From positions 1-24,351 of the forward strand of contig SYNW01000071.1 in assembly GCA_005805045.1 (NCBI GenBank): DNA of 24,351 nucleotides, given 5' to 3'. The notes beneath the pieces were generated by a model. That model was not told the origin of the DNA. It was given only the letters and a program-made list of their open reading frames with translations, and made no database searches. Each line of letters begins with the position of its first letter. The first letter of the stretch is position 1. Source of the stretch: Actinomycetota bacterium. GTDB taxonomy: Bacteria; Actinomycetota; Acidimicrobiia; Acidimicrobiales; Ilumatobacteraceae. Positions 7,502 through 15,673 of this stretch are shown piece after piece. Both the position numbers and the translations under genes were made by a program.

Positions 7502-10500
7502 TAATCATGGTTATCCGTTGCTCATCTATCTTTTGAATTCGACCTCTGAATCGCGAAAAATTTGCAGCCAAAACCAAGAGAACGAGCCAACCTGTGGCTT
7601 GAAGAGCCAAATAGATGTATCTCAAAACAGATGTTTCGTAGCTGACTTGCACCACACCGGCAATCGGCGCGTCAAAGGCCGTTGACGCGCCAAACGCGAC
7701 ACGAGGTGAGATTTGGGCACCATCCACCGTCAGATGCCAACGCGAATCAAACGGAACGGCGACATGCACCGTGCCGCCCGAGAAACGAGTCTTGACTCTC
7801 TTTTCTGCTGCGGAGTTTTCATCGACAAGCAATGCGCTGATCGATTTAAGATCTTGACTAATCAGCGACACGTCACTCGCCTGCTCACTGGCGACTGAAG
7901 TCTCTTGATCCAAGACGCCGATGATCGGCAACCAAGAGATATTTTCAAAAATTACAAGGTCACGGGCAAAGTATGTTCGACGCAGGTCTAATTGATTTGA
8001 AAGCGACTCGACCAACTCTTTTGCGACGGCCGATGGGTTTTGACCCAACGGCACGACCAAGTAACGAATTGCCAGCGGCGAAACCAGACGACCAACGCGA
8101 ATCGTGTCGTTGGTGACCAGCAAATTGAGCGCGCGTTGCGCAGACACGTTCATTGATGTCTCTTGGGGCGCCCAAATTGATGTGAAATTTAATGACCCAT
8201 CGTCGGCTACACCATAGGAGATCTCGTCGGTCACATAATTGGTCGAAACAGGCAGAAGGTCGCGATCACCTATAAACAGAGTGCGATAGTTTCCCTCAAC
8301 CGGATTGTCGGGTAGTTGAACCAAAAGTTGTGCAACCGATGTCTCGGGTTGATTCCACCGACCGTCAGTGACGCTCAATAGAACTGGCGCGATGCTCAAA
8401 ACAATTGAAACTGGCACCAGCAAACCCAAAGATCTTCGCCAGTCAGAGTCGCGATGAACATTCGCTTCGGCGAACATGCTCAAACAAGTTGCGACGGAAA
8501 GCGCCAGACCACAGGCGACAATTGCCAGCATCACAGATGGCTCTGGAACCTCAAACGGCAACAGTCCACGATCGTCAAGCAGGATAATCAGCATCGAAAA
8601 CGTCACCATCACCGCGGAGCGAATCGCCCAAAGTCTGCGCCAAGAGTTGGCCACGATCAAAGCGCAAACGACGCAAAAATAAGCGGCAACAACCAAATAT
8701 CCACCACTCATATTGCCCATGTCCAGACGTGCGAGTGAAGCAAGCCCAATTCTGCGATTCGTTACGCCATGATCGCCTGCAAGCAACAACCACCAGTCTG
8801 CAGAAACGAAATGCAATGACCACGGCAAGTTTATGAAAGCCGCACCCAAAATGATCACCAGACCAACCGTGGCAGTCGTCAAAAAACTTTTGAGTGACGC
8901 GCCACCCAAAATTGAACCGAAGCACCACAACGCGACCGCGATCAGCGAAACGACGACGATACTTGAAGTAAACGCAAAGACGAGCCCGAGAATCAAAATC
9001 GCACCAGACACGAGTTGGGTTCGGCGCGCAAGACCCGCTGTTATCGCATCCTGATATCGATTCAACAGATCAAAGAGCCATGGCATTGTCGCGATACAAA
9101 GCAGCGCCGAGAATCTTCCACGGCCGATCGCATCAAACGACAACGGCAATGCAGAGTAAATAACCGCACCAACGAGACGCACGCGTGTACTGGCAAACGC
9201 ACCACAAAGACGCCACATACCGATTAGCCCCATGAAAATTGCGCCAACAATCATCAAGGTTTGCAAAAACGCAAAGCTTCCGAAAGTCACGATCGAGCCG
9301 AGAGCCACCAACCCCACCGCGGTCGGATTCGCAGAGGCTTCACCAAAGCCACTCGACCACCAACCCGACAAGAAGCTGGAGAACAAAGAACCAGGTGTTG
9401 CTGAGCCGGAGTCAAACGGCAGCATTTCGCCAACAACCTGGGTTGAATCGGCGATGATTTTTCGGCTCCCCAAGATAACCAGCACGACAAAAACCGACAA
9501 AACCATGCCTGCAGTTCTTGTCGAACTTTGTTTCCAGCGTTTTTTTGCGTCAATTGACGAAGCGATTTCTTGGAATGCCATTGCGGTACGATGACGAAAA
9601 AATCTGGTCAAGCGCGCCGAGCCCCTCACTTGTAGTTTGGCGATTTCACTTGGTGCTACTCGTCGCAATGGTCGCACGGCTTGTCTTCGCCGCCAGATGT
9701 ATGCCCCGTCGATTATCAGACCAAGGGTTGCCCGCAAACTGGCGAGTGACCCACGAAACGACCCGGCGAACACCCCGACCACGGTTTCTATCGTTGATGT
9801 GAGCAACATTTGCAGCCAAACAAATGGCAGTCGCATACGGCTCGTCAGGGTCGCCACTGTTCGGGCACGATGCTGGGCGATCGCGCTTCGTGAAACAATA
9901 TTCGGTGAACGACCCTCAAAATTTTGGCGATGGCGAGCGACAGCCATGGGCGCAATAAGGACGCGTGCGCCGCTCAAGTGGGAGCGCCAACAAAATTCCA
10001 GGTCTTCTCCAAAGAACGAAATATCTTGGCTAAAACCACCAAGTTCGACAAACAGATCAGACCGCACGAGCATGCATGCTGAACTGACGTAGAAAACATC
10101 CCGAACCGAGTCGTACTGTTCTTGGTCACGCTCGTTTTGTTCGATGAACGGATCTACTTCTCCACATCGATCAATGCCGAAACCCACAGACTGCAAAATT
10201 GCAGGAGAATCCCATTGCATCAGCTTTGGACCGATTACGGCGGCATTTGAAATAAACAACTCCTCGACAAGTAGCCGAATGGTTGAGGGCGACAACGCGA
10301 CATCGTCGTGCATCACACAAAACAGGGAACCTTGTCCTTCCACTATCCGCTGCAACTCGTTGATCAGCCGACCAAAACCAGGATTGCCTTCAACGATTCG
10401 AACTACCGCATTGGGCAACGCATCGGTGATCTGCTTTGACAGCAAACTTGCATCAGAAGTATCGGCACCCGACTTAGTGACCGGTGTTGTTAAGAAAAAA

Positions 10501-10649
10501 ACATTGCTGATATTCGGATAATCCTGACTCACGAGCCCTGCCAGCACATCTTCAAACCAAGAACCTGGTTGATGCACGACCATTGCCGTGACTACCGGCG
10601 GCGCCGACACAGATTGGCTTTGAGATTCGTCTACTGGCTCATTACTCAC
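7473..10649 (-). CDS. Large GT2-family membrane glycosyltransferase
   Basis: This 1058-residue protein has an N-terminal GT-A-type glycosyltransferase domain (about 18-270), then a linker and about a dozen membrane helices, and a C-terminal extracytoplasmic part before a final helix (about 1010-1030). The GT domain shows NPGFGRLIN, the nucleotide-sugar/metal motif MHDDVALSP (Asp115, Asp116), and GEDLEFCWR (Glu215, Asp216), which supplies the usual catalytic base region. This architecture of cytoplasmic GT2 head plus multi-pass body is known in actinobacteria next to DUF5719 proteins and is thought to act in cell-envelope glycan assembly. The start is GTG at 10649, with no Shine-Dalgarno site but a TAGTCT box 9 bases upstream. 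It is the first gene of a three-gene minus-strand unit and is divergent from the flippase gene 48 bases away. Acceptor and sugar are not readable. Confidence 0.88.
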   Translation of the reverse strand: MSNEPVDESQSQSVSAPPVVTAMVVHQPGSWFEDVLAGLVSQDYPNISNVFFLTTPVTKSGADTSDASLLSKQITDALPNAVVRIVEGNPGFGRLINELQRIVEGQGSLFCVMHDDVALSPSTIRLLVEELFISNAAVIGPKLMQWDSPAILQSVGFGIDRCGEVDPFIEQNERDQEQYDSVRDVFYVSSACMLVRSDLFVELGGFSQDISFFGEDLEFCWRSHLSGARVLIAPMAVARHRQNFEGRSPNIVSRSAIAQHRARTVATLTSRMRLPFVWLQMLLTSTIETVVGVFAGSFRGSLASLRATLGLIIDGAYIWRRRQAVRPLRRVAPSEIAKLQVRGSARLTRFFRHRTAMAFQEIASSIDAKKRWKQSSTRTAGMVLSVFVVLVILGSRKIIADSTQVVGEMLPFDSGSATPGSLFSSFLSGWWSSGFGEASANPTAVGLVALGSIVTFGSFAFLQTLMIVGAIFMGLIGMWRLCGAFASTRVRLVGAVIYSALPLSFDAIGRGRFSALLCIATMPWLFDLLNRYQDAITAGLARRTQLVSGAILILGLVFAFTSSIVVVSLIAVALWCFGSILGGASLKSFLTTATVGLVIILGAAFINLPWSLHFVSADWWLLLAGDHGVTNRRIGLASLARLDMGNMSGGYLVVAAYFCVVCALIVANSWRRLWAIRSAVMVTFSMLIILLDDRGLLPFEVPEPSVMLAIVACGLALSVATCLSMFAEANVHRDSDWRRSLGLLVPVSIVLSIAPVLLSVTDGRWNQPETSVAQLLVQLPDNPVEGNYRTLFIGDRDLLPVSTNYVTDEISYGVADDGSLNFTSIWAPQETSMNVSAQRALNLLVTNDTIRVGRLVSPLAIRYLVVPLGQNPSAVAKELVESLSNQLDLRRTYFARDLVIFENISWLPIIGVLDQETSVASEQASDVSLISQDLKSISALLVDENSAAEKRVKTRFSGGTVHVAVPFDSRWHLTVDGAQISPRVAFGASTAFDAPIAGVVQVSYETSVLRYIYLALQATGWLVLLVLAANFSRFRGRIQKIDEQRITMINGASRNAKK

Positions 10650-10658
10650 GATGCCATA

Positions 10659-10664
10659 AGACTA
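10659..10664 (-). promoter_or_regulatory. Putative -10 box for GT2 gene
   Basis: TAGTCT on the minus strand lies 9 bases before the GTG at 10649. It sits in the 48-base divergent region shared with the flippase gene. Spacing fits a leaderless or near-leaderless transcript. Confidence 0.35.
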
Positions 10665-10683
10665 CTAATTTGCGACTTACTAC

Positions 10684-10689
10684 TAACCT
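10684..10689 (+). promoter_or_regulatory. Putative -10 box for flippase gene (leaderless)
   Basis: TAACCT is followed by 8 bases (TGACCTCA) and the GTG at 10698. No ribosome binding site is visible. This box is the main reason for choosing the GTG at 10698 over the ATG at 10569, which lies inside the divergent GT2 gene. Confidence 0.4.
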
Positions 10690-10697
10690 TGACCTCA

Positions 10698-12014
10698 GTG
10701 TCACAACAATCACCCAATTCACAGTTGTCGACTGACCAAAAGCGCAGCACGATTCCTGAGGGCACTGTGCCTATCGCGATCGGACTGCTCGTCGCAGGTT
10801 TGACAATTTATGTATTTTTCAAAGTTGGTCAACAAGCACTAGGACAAGAAAAATTTGCGCCGCTTGTCTCGTTGTGGTTCGTAATGTTTGCAGTCGCACC
10901 AGGCTTCTTTTTGCCCGTAGAACAAGAACTGAGCCGCGCTGTCGCCCACCGTCGTGCGCTGGGTCAGGGCACCGCACCGGTCGTGAGAAAAGTCGCACTC
11001 TTATCAGGTGCAATCGCCGTGTTTTTGATCGTGTTGATTTTGTTGCTCTCACCGTTCATCACCGAAAACCTATTTGGAGGCAACGCAATAATCACCGCAA
11101 GTTTGGCGATCGCTATTTTCACCTACGGGTCACTTTATTTCACGAAAGGCCTTTCGTCGGGTCTTGGAAAGTTCACGGACTACGGCTTTATCGTCGGATC
11201 TGACGGGGCAATACGTGTAATCATCTGCACGATTCTTTTGGTCATGGGCATAACACAACTCACGACTTATTCGCTCGTGATTATCAGCACACCGATTATC
11301 GGTGTGCTGATAATTTATTTTGCCGGACATCTACGCACGCCAGATGGACCACCCGCAGCCTGGTCTGAGATAACCGAAAATCTTGGGTGGTTGCTTGGTG
11401 GCTCAATTTTTGCTGCAGCACTCGTGAATGCCGGCCCGATAACAGTCGACCTACTCGGTGACGAATCTGATGCGATTCAAGTGACACAATTCGGCAATGC
11501 TGTGTTGCTAACCAGAGTGCCGTTATTTTTGTTTCAAGCGGTGCAGGCGGCACTTCTGCCACGCCTCGCTCGCCTGGCCGCACGCGGGGACATAGCTGAA
11601 TTCAAAATTGGATTTCGGAGATTGGTCATTCTCGTGATCAGTGTTGGAATGATTGGAACTGTCGGAGCGTTTTTATTCGGGCCATTTTTTCTGAATCTGG
11701 TTTACGGCGGCGGGATCGATCGTCGAACGCTCACACTGTTGGCCCTGGCAAGCGGCATTTATATGATGGCCCTGGCGATTGCCCAGGCGGTCATCGCCTT
11801 GAACGGTCACAGACATGTGGCACTCGGTTGGATTTTGGCGTTTGCCAGCTATGTCGTTTGTGCCTTGACCGTAAGCGACGATCTTTTTCTACGTGTCGAG
11901 GTTGCGCTAGTGGTGAGTTCGACGGTGGCGCTGGTCGCGTTAGTGCTGAGTTTGCGGGCTATCTTGCGCGCTTTGACTCGTAGTCAATATCGTGTCGCAC
12001 CATCATCTCAATGA
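10698..12014 (+). CDS. Wzx/MurJ-like lipid-linked oligosaccharide flippase
   Basis: This 438-residue protein consists almost entirely of hydrophobic helices (about 12) with short charged loops, as in the MOP-superfamily exporters that flip lipid-linked oligosaccharides. Recognisable family-like segments are FFLPVEQELSRAVAHRR in the first third and LFLFQAVQAALLPRLARLA before the second half, both typical of the polysaccharide-biosynthesis group. It lacks distinctive catalytic motifs, so the assignment to Wzx rather than MurJ rests on context: gmd, fcl and several GT4 genes are nearby. Start is GTG at 10698, since an upstream ATG at 10569 would run 80 bases into the divergent GT2 gene. Codons 195-206 form one arm-loop-arm of a perfect 16-bp hairpin. 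The 3' end overlaps the convergent gmd gene by 56 bases. Confidence 0.82.
   Translation: MSQQSPNSQLSTDQKRSTIPEGTVPIAIGLLVAGLTIYVFFKVGQQALGQEKFAPLVSLWFVMFAVAPGFFLPVEQELSRAVAHRRALGQGTAPVVRKVALLSGAIAVFLIVLILLLSPFITENLFGGNAIITASLAIAIFTYGSLYFTKGLSSGLGKFTDYGFIVGSDGAIRVIICTILLVMGITQLTTYSLVIISTPIIGVLIIYFAGHLRTPDGPPAAWSEITENLGWLLGGSIFAAALVNAGPITVDLLGDESDAIQVTQFGNAVLLTRVPLFLFQAVQAALLPRLARLAARGDIAEFKIGFRRLVILVISVGMIGTVGAFLFGPFFLNLVYGGGIDRRTLTLLALASGIYMMALAIAQAVIALNGHRHVALGWILAFASYVVCALTVSDDLFLRVEVALVVSSTVALVALVLSLRAILRALTRSQYRVAPSSQ
11280..11314 (+). repeat. Perfect 16-bp inverted repeat (hairpin) inside the flippase gene
   Basis: The arm ATTATCAGCACACCGA (11280-11295) and its exact reverse complement (11299-11314) are separated by TTA. 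An extra G-T pair could extend the base. The hairpin is followed on the plus strand by TTATTTT. It lies within codons for a hydrophobic helix. The shape resembles an intrinsic terminator or a protein-binding palindrome, but its position inside a gene is unusual. Confidence 0.9.
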
Positions 12015-12942
12015 GTTCATTGAAACCAACTTTTGGTTGCCAACCAAGTTTTGTATTCGCCTTGGCGGGATCGCCGATCAACAAATCAACTTCGGCGGGA
12101 CGGAAAAATCTTTTATCTTGACGAACATATTCGCGCCAGTCTTTTAGTCCTGCCGATTTAAAAGCAACCTCAAGCAGTTGCTCAATTGAATGGCTCTTGC
12201 CAGTTGCAACCACAAAGTCATCTGGGGTCGGCTGTTGCAACATCATCCACATTGCTTCCACATAGTCGCCCGCATAACCCCAATCACGTTTTGCTTCAAG
12301 ATTGCCGAGAACCAATTCGCTTTGCAGACCTAGTTTGATGCGAGCAACCGAATTCGTGACTTTTCTCGTGACGAATTCAAGACCGCGACGCGGGCCCTCG
12401 TGATTGAACAAAATGCCTGAGCAAGCGAACATTCCGTAACTCTCGCGATAATTGACGGTGATGTCATGGGCAAACACTTTTGCCACTCCATATGGCGAAC
12501 GCGGATGAAATGGTGTCATCTCAGTCTGCGGAGTCTCGCGGACTTTGCCGAACATCTCGGATGATGACGCTTGATAAAAACGAATCGGATTCTTTCGTGT
12601 GCCACCGATCAAGCGGATTGCCTCGAGCATTCTCAACACGCCAAGCCCCGTAATGTTGCCGGTCAGTTCAGCCTGATTAAACGACATTGCGACGAATGAA
12701 ATTGCACCGAGGTTGTAGACCTCGTCTGGTTGCGACGTTTCAAGCGCGCTGACAAGACTCGAAAAGTCGGCGAGGTCGCCCGGCACCAATTGAACGAATG
12801 GGAACTCGTCACGAATTGACTCGGCCTTCGGGTTGTTTTGTCCCTTTACGAGCCCGAAAACTTCATAGCCCTTCGAATTCAAGAACTCGGCAAGATGGCG
12901 GCCATCTTGACCCGTGATACCTGTGATCAGTGCTCTAGACAT
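11959..12942 (-). CDS. gmd: GDP-mannose 4,6-dehydratase
   Basis: This 327-residue extended short-chain dehydrogenase converts GDP-D-mannose to GDP-4-keto-6-deoxy-D-mannose, the precursor of GDP-L-fucose and related sugars. Visible features are the NADP-binding motif GITGQDG (8-14), the GMD-type SSSEMFG (126-132), and YGVAK with Tyr151 and Lys155. Also typical are FHPRSPYG, FNHEGPRRG and the C-terminal RPAEVDLLIGDPAKA. All catalytic residues are present and the length is normal. The product is the expected substrate of the fcl gene at 20926. It starts with ATG at 12942, 46 bases from the divergent fbiA. The last 56 bases overlap the end of the convergent flippase gene on the other strand. Confidence 0.96.
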   Translation of the reverse strand: MSRALITGITGQDGRHLAEFLNSKGYEVFGLVKGQNNPKAESIRDEFPFVQLVPGDLADFSSLVSALETSQPDEVYNLGAISFVAMSFNQAELTGNITGLGVLRMLEAIRLIGGTRKNPIRFYQASSSEMFGKVRETPQTEMTPFHPRSPYGVAKVFAHDITVNYRESYGMFACSGILFNHEGPRRGLEFVTRKVTNSVARIKLGLQSELVLGNLEAKRDWGYAGDYVEAMWMMLQQPTPDDFVVATGKSHSIEQLLEVAFKSAGLKDWREYVRQDKRFFRPAEVDLLIGDPAKANTKLGWQPKVGFNELIEMMVRHDIDYESKRAR

Positions 12943-12974
12943 AACGGAGTATCAATCTAGTGGCTACGCAGCCG

Positions 12975-12980
12975 TACGCT
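12975..12980 (+). promoter_or_regulatory. Putative -10 box for fbiA-fbiB (leaderless)
   Basis: TACGCT is followed by 8 bases (CAGTAGTC) and the GTG at 12989. It lies in the 46-base divergent gap between gmd and fbiA. No Shine-Dalgarno site is present. Confidence 0.38.
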
Positions 12981-12988
12981 CAGTAGTC

Positions 12989-13993
12989 GTGGTTGCAAAC
13001 AAGAGTTCACTCTCGGTCGTCGTGCTCGCGGGCGGCGTTGGAGCCGCGCGCTTTTTGCGGGGGTTGGCGTTGGTCAACGAACCCCGATCAACAACCGTGA
13101 TTGTCAACACCGGTGACGACACCGTGTTGCATGGATTAAATATTTCACCCGACATCGACACTGTAATTTACACACTCGGTGAAGCAATCGATGCGCAGCG
13201 AGGTTGGGGTTTGACCAACGAGTCGTGGCGAGCAATGGAGTCGCTCAAACGGTACGCAAAGGTCAGGCCAACAAATTCAGACGCTGCTTCAGACTGGTTT
13301 AACCTCGGCGACCAAGATCTCGCAACCCACTTTTATCGAACTGCGCGTCGCAAAGAAGGTGCCGACGCCTCACAAATCACCGGCGAAATTGCCCAAGCCT
13401 GGGCGGTTGAACAACAAATTGTGCCAATGACAAATCAAGATGTGGCGACCGTCGTCGAACTGGCCGAAGACTGCATCGCTGGAAGAGCCGGAGAAAAGAT
13501 CAGTTTTCAAGAATATTTCGTCAAGTACAAACATGGCGTTGCAGTGCGGTCGATTCAATTCGTCGGCATCGAAAACGCAAAACCAAATGCACTGCCCCAA
13601 CTAAAAAGCGCCGACGCAGTCGTGATCGCGCCGTCCAATCCAATCGTTTCAGTCGGCCCGATACGTGCTCTTGGCGGATTTGACGCAACACTTGCCAAAA
13701 TCAAGAACCGGGTCGTTGCTATTTCACCGATAGTCGGTGGACGCGCGATCAAGGGTCCTGCCGATCGAATGCTCAGCGAACTTGGCCACGAGTCATCGGC
13801 TCTTGGCATTGCACGCATGTACTCATCAATAGCGTCAACTCTTATCATTGATGATGTGGACACAAACCTGAAGCCTGCAATTGAAGAATTGGGAATGCGT
13901 TGCGTCGTGACCAACACCATCATGTCGAGCCCACAAATTGCTGGAAAACTCGCCCGAATCGCACTCGGTTCGGTGCTAGGTGAAAATCAGTGA
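12989..13993 (+). CDS. fbiA: 2-phospho-L-lactate transferase-type F420 enzyme (CofD/FbiA)
   Basis: This 334-residue protein joins the phospholactate (or phosphoenolpyruvate-derived) moiety to the deazaflavin Fo, giving F420-0 or dehydro-F420-0. The N terminus has the family's LAGGVGAARFLRGL segment (about 13-26) and IVNTGDDTVLHGL with NTGDD at 40-44. Further typical parts are LGDQDLATHFYRT, the central APSNPIVSVGPI and SPIVGGRAIKGPADRM. The length agrees with FbiA. The frame could begin at ATG 12914 inside gmd, but the protein fold starts at the GTG at 12989, which also has a promoter-like box 8 bases upstream. Its TGA overlaps the GTG of fbiB (GTGA), so the two are translationally coupled. 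fbiC and the guanylyltransferase fbiD/cofC are not in the window. Confidence 0.95.
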   Translation: MVANKSSLSVVVLAGGVGAARFLRGLALVNEPRSTTVIVNTGDDTVLHGLNISPDIDTVIYTLGEAIDAQRGWGLTNESWRAMESLKRYAKVRPTNSDAASDWFNLGDQDLATHFYRTARRKEGADASQITGEIAQAWAVEQQIVPMTNQDVATVVELAEDCIAGRAGEKISFQEYFVKYKHGVAVRSIQFVGIENAKPNALPQLKSADAVVIAPSNPIVSVGPIRALGGFDATLAKIKNRVVAISPIVGGRAIKGPADRMLSELGHESSALGIARMYSSIASTLIIDDVDTNLKPAIEELGMRCVVTNTIMSSPQIAGKLARIALGSVLGENQ

Positions 13994-14703
13994 GCCGACT
14001 GACGATCTGGGGCGTCGAAGGAATCCCCGAAATCACGTCGCAAGACCAACTTGGCGAAATCATCGCCAACACTTGTCGCTTTGAGCCAAATGGTCCGCTG
14101 ATCGACGACGATATTTTGGTCGTAACACAAAAAATTGTCTCCAAAGCCGAAGGTCGCTTGGTGCCGATCGACGCTTCTGATCCACTTAGCCATAAGCAAC
14201 TTGTCGAACAAGAAGCGGTGCGCATTGTGCGACGCCGCGGAGATTTGATCATCACCGAGACCAAGCATGGCTTCGTATGCGCTAATAGCGGCATCGACCT
14301 TTCAAATATTGAACGTGGCTATGCGGCGCTGCTGCCAATCGACAGCGACAAATCGGCGCGACGCATTCGCGATATCGTGCGAGCAAAACTCGGAGTGAGC
14401 GTTGGTGTGGTTATCAGCGACACTTTTGGTCGACCATGGAGAAAAGGTCTCACCGACGTGGCGATTGGCATTGCCGGCATCGCCGGCGTAGTCGACCTGC
14501 GCGGTACGCCAGACTCACTCGGGCGAATCATGCAGGTAACCGAAGTCGCAGTAGCCGATGAACTTGCAAGTGCCGCCGAACTGGTAATGGGTAAGTCTTG
14601 CGGCATCCCGGTTGCCGTCATTCGTGGTGCCGACAAACAGTGGTTTCGTGACTCGAGAATTGACGAATTGGTGCGTCCACCACAAGAAGACTTGTTTCGC
14701 TAA
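13990..14703 (+). CDS. fbiB: F420-0:L-glutamate ligase (CofE-type FbiB)
   Basis: This 237-residue enzyme adds glutamate residues to F420-0 in a GTP-dependent way. It shows DILVVTQKIVSKAEG (41-55), HGFVCANSGIDLSN (93-106) and ISDTFGRPWRKGLTDVAIG (142-160), all CofE signatures. It ends after the ligase domain. The mycobacterial FbiB carries an additional C-terminal nitroreductase-like domain of about 200 residues that handles the dehydro intermediate; this domain is absent here, as in archaeal CofE. A separate reductase could be elsewhere in the genome, or the pathway may use a substrate that needs none. The GTG start overlaps the fbiA stop. It converges on the SDR gene with a 37-base gap in which no convincing terminator was seen. 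Confidence 0.95.
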   Translation: MSRLTIWGVEGIPEITSQDQLGEIIANTCRFEPNGPLIDDDILVVTQKIVSKAEGRLVPIDASDPLSHKQLVEQEAVRIVRRRGDLIITETKHGFVCANSGIDLSNIERGYAALLPIDSDKSARRIRDIVRAKLGVSVGVVISDTFGRPWRKGLTDVAIGIAGIAGVVDLRGTPDSLGRIMQVTEVAVADELASAAELVMGKSCGIPVAVIRGADKQWFRDSRIDELVRPPQEDLFR

Positions 14704-14740
14704 CTGCTCTAACTGAGCGAAACGTGAAAACTAACCCTGG

Positions 14741-15664
14741 TTAACTTTTGCGACCGAGCAGTTCATCGATTCCGGTTTCAAGAGTCGTCCAATGCGACCA
14801 GCCAAGTTGAATTCGTGCACGGGTTGTGTTCACCGAATTGCGTTGCAGATCAACAGTGCGTGCCGACTCGTATCTTTCTTGCAGGGCAGAATCACGACCT
14901 ACAATTTGCCAAAGATCTTTGATCGCAGTTTGTTTGCCGGTACCAACATTGATCACCAGCCCACCACCTTTGTTCATCGCCTTGGCCAACGCATCTATGG
15001 CATCGTCAATAAACAAAAAATCTCGGGTCTGACGACCGTTGCCACAAATCACTGGTTCATTTTGATTGACCACCGCATCGACAAATGCGGCGACTACCCC
15101 ATCACTCGACCGTTGACGCGAACCATAGACATTCGTCATTGCTAACGCGGTGAACTCAAGGTCGTAACTCTCGCGGTAGACCGTCAACAAGTCGACCAAA
15201 GTGTTGGCCATAACATGAGCCACGCCCATCGGTTCTGACTTGCGACCTTCTTTAACGGGCAACTGTCGGGCAGGAACTTCGCCATAAAGCAACCCGGCCG
15301 GAGGTGCCAGAACAACTTTCTTTACGCCATAGCGTCGTGCTACTTCAAGCACGGTTAGCAAAAGCGTCGCTGAGCGCAGCATTTCAGTGGTGCGTGCAGC
15401 ACCAGATGGCAAAAGTGCCAAGTGATAGATCACCGATGGGCGTCGCAAGGCAATAAGTTCAGAGAACTCTGGGGAAGAAATATCAAGGTGATGAAATCGC
15501 ATCGTGCCACCCGCGGCCCGCGCACTAGCGAGATTGGCGAGTGATCCAATTGAAAGATCATCAACCACTTCGACGCTGTGACCGTCGCTAAGCAAGCGGT
15601 CCACCAGGTGCGAGCCGATAAAACCCGCTCCACCACATACAAGTACGCCGTTAATTTGTGCCAT
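14741..15664 (-). CDS. Epimerase-like SDR protein lacking catalytic residues
   Basis: This 307-residue protein has an intact dinucleotide-binding motif, CGGAGFIGSHL (10-20), followed by VVDDLSIG, and closely resembles NAD-dependent sugar-nucleotide epimerase/dehydratases: NVYGSRQR, CGNGRQTRDFLFIDDAIDA and INVGTGKQTAIKDL. However, the usual YxxxK pair is replaced: EPMGVAH places Met146 and His150 in those positions. The Ser/Thr of the usual SS..xYG segment is also missing (LAPPAGLLYG). With all three catalytic residues gone, sugar epimerisation by the normal mechanism is not expected. The frame is intact, so it may be a binding or regulatory pseudoenzyme rather than a decaying gene. It is the last gene of the six-gene minus-strand run, 9 bases after the nucleotidyltransferase. 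Confidence 0.85.
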   Translation of the reverse strand: MAQINGVLVCGGAGFIGSHLVDRLLSDGHSVEVVDDLSIGSLANLASARAAGGTMRFHHLDISSPEFSELIALRRPSVIYHLALLPSGAARTTEMLRSATLLLTVLEVARRYGVKKVVLAPPAGLLYGEVPARQLPVKEGRKSEPMGVAHVMANTLVDLLTVYRESYDLEFTALAMTNVYGSRQRSSDGVVAAFVDAVVNQNEPVICGNGRQTRDFLFIDDAIDALAKAMNKGGGLVINVGTGKQTAIKDLWQIVGRDSALQERYESARTVDLQRNSVNTTRARIQLGWSHWTTLETGIDELLGRKS

Positions 15665-15673
15665 TAAGTTCTT

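Noticed and set aside
9637..10092. 151-residue plus-strand frame
   Set aside because: Antisense to the GT2 domain of the 1058-residue protein, without motifs or a ribosome site.
10569..10697. N-terminal extension of the flippase to an ATG at 10569
   Set aside because: It would run into the divergent GT2 coding region and adds a basic, non-family sequence. GTG at 10698 with its TAACCT box is better.
12943..12960. GATACT before gmd as another member of the TANNNT start pattern
   Set aside because: It does not fit TANNNT and the spacing to ATG is 5 bases; a TAGATT nearby has 11. It was left out of the count.
14729..14745. TAACC-CT-GGTTA as a terminator between fbiB and the SDR gene
   Set aside because: Five-bp stem with a two-base loop is too small for a stable terminator hairpin and has no proper T-tract.
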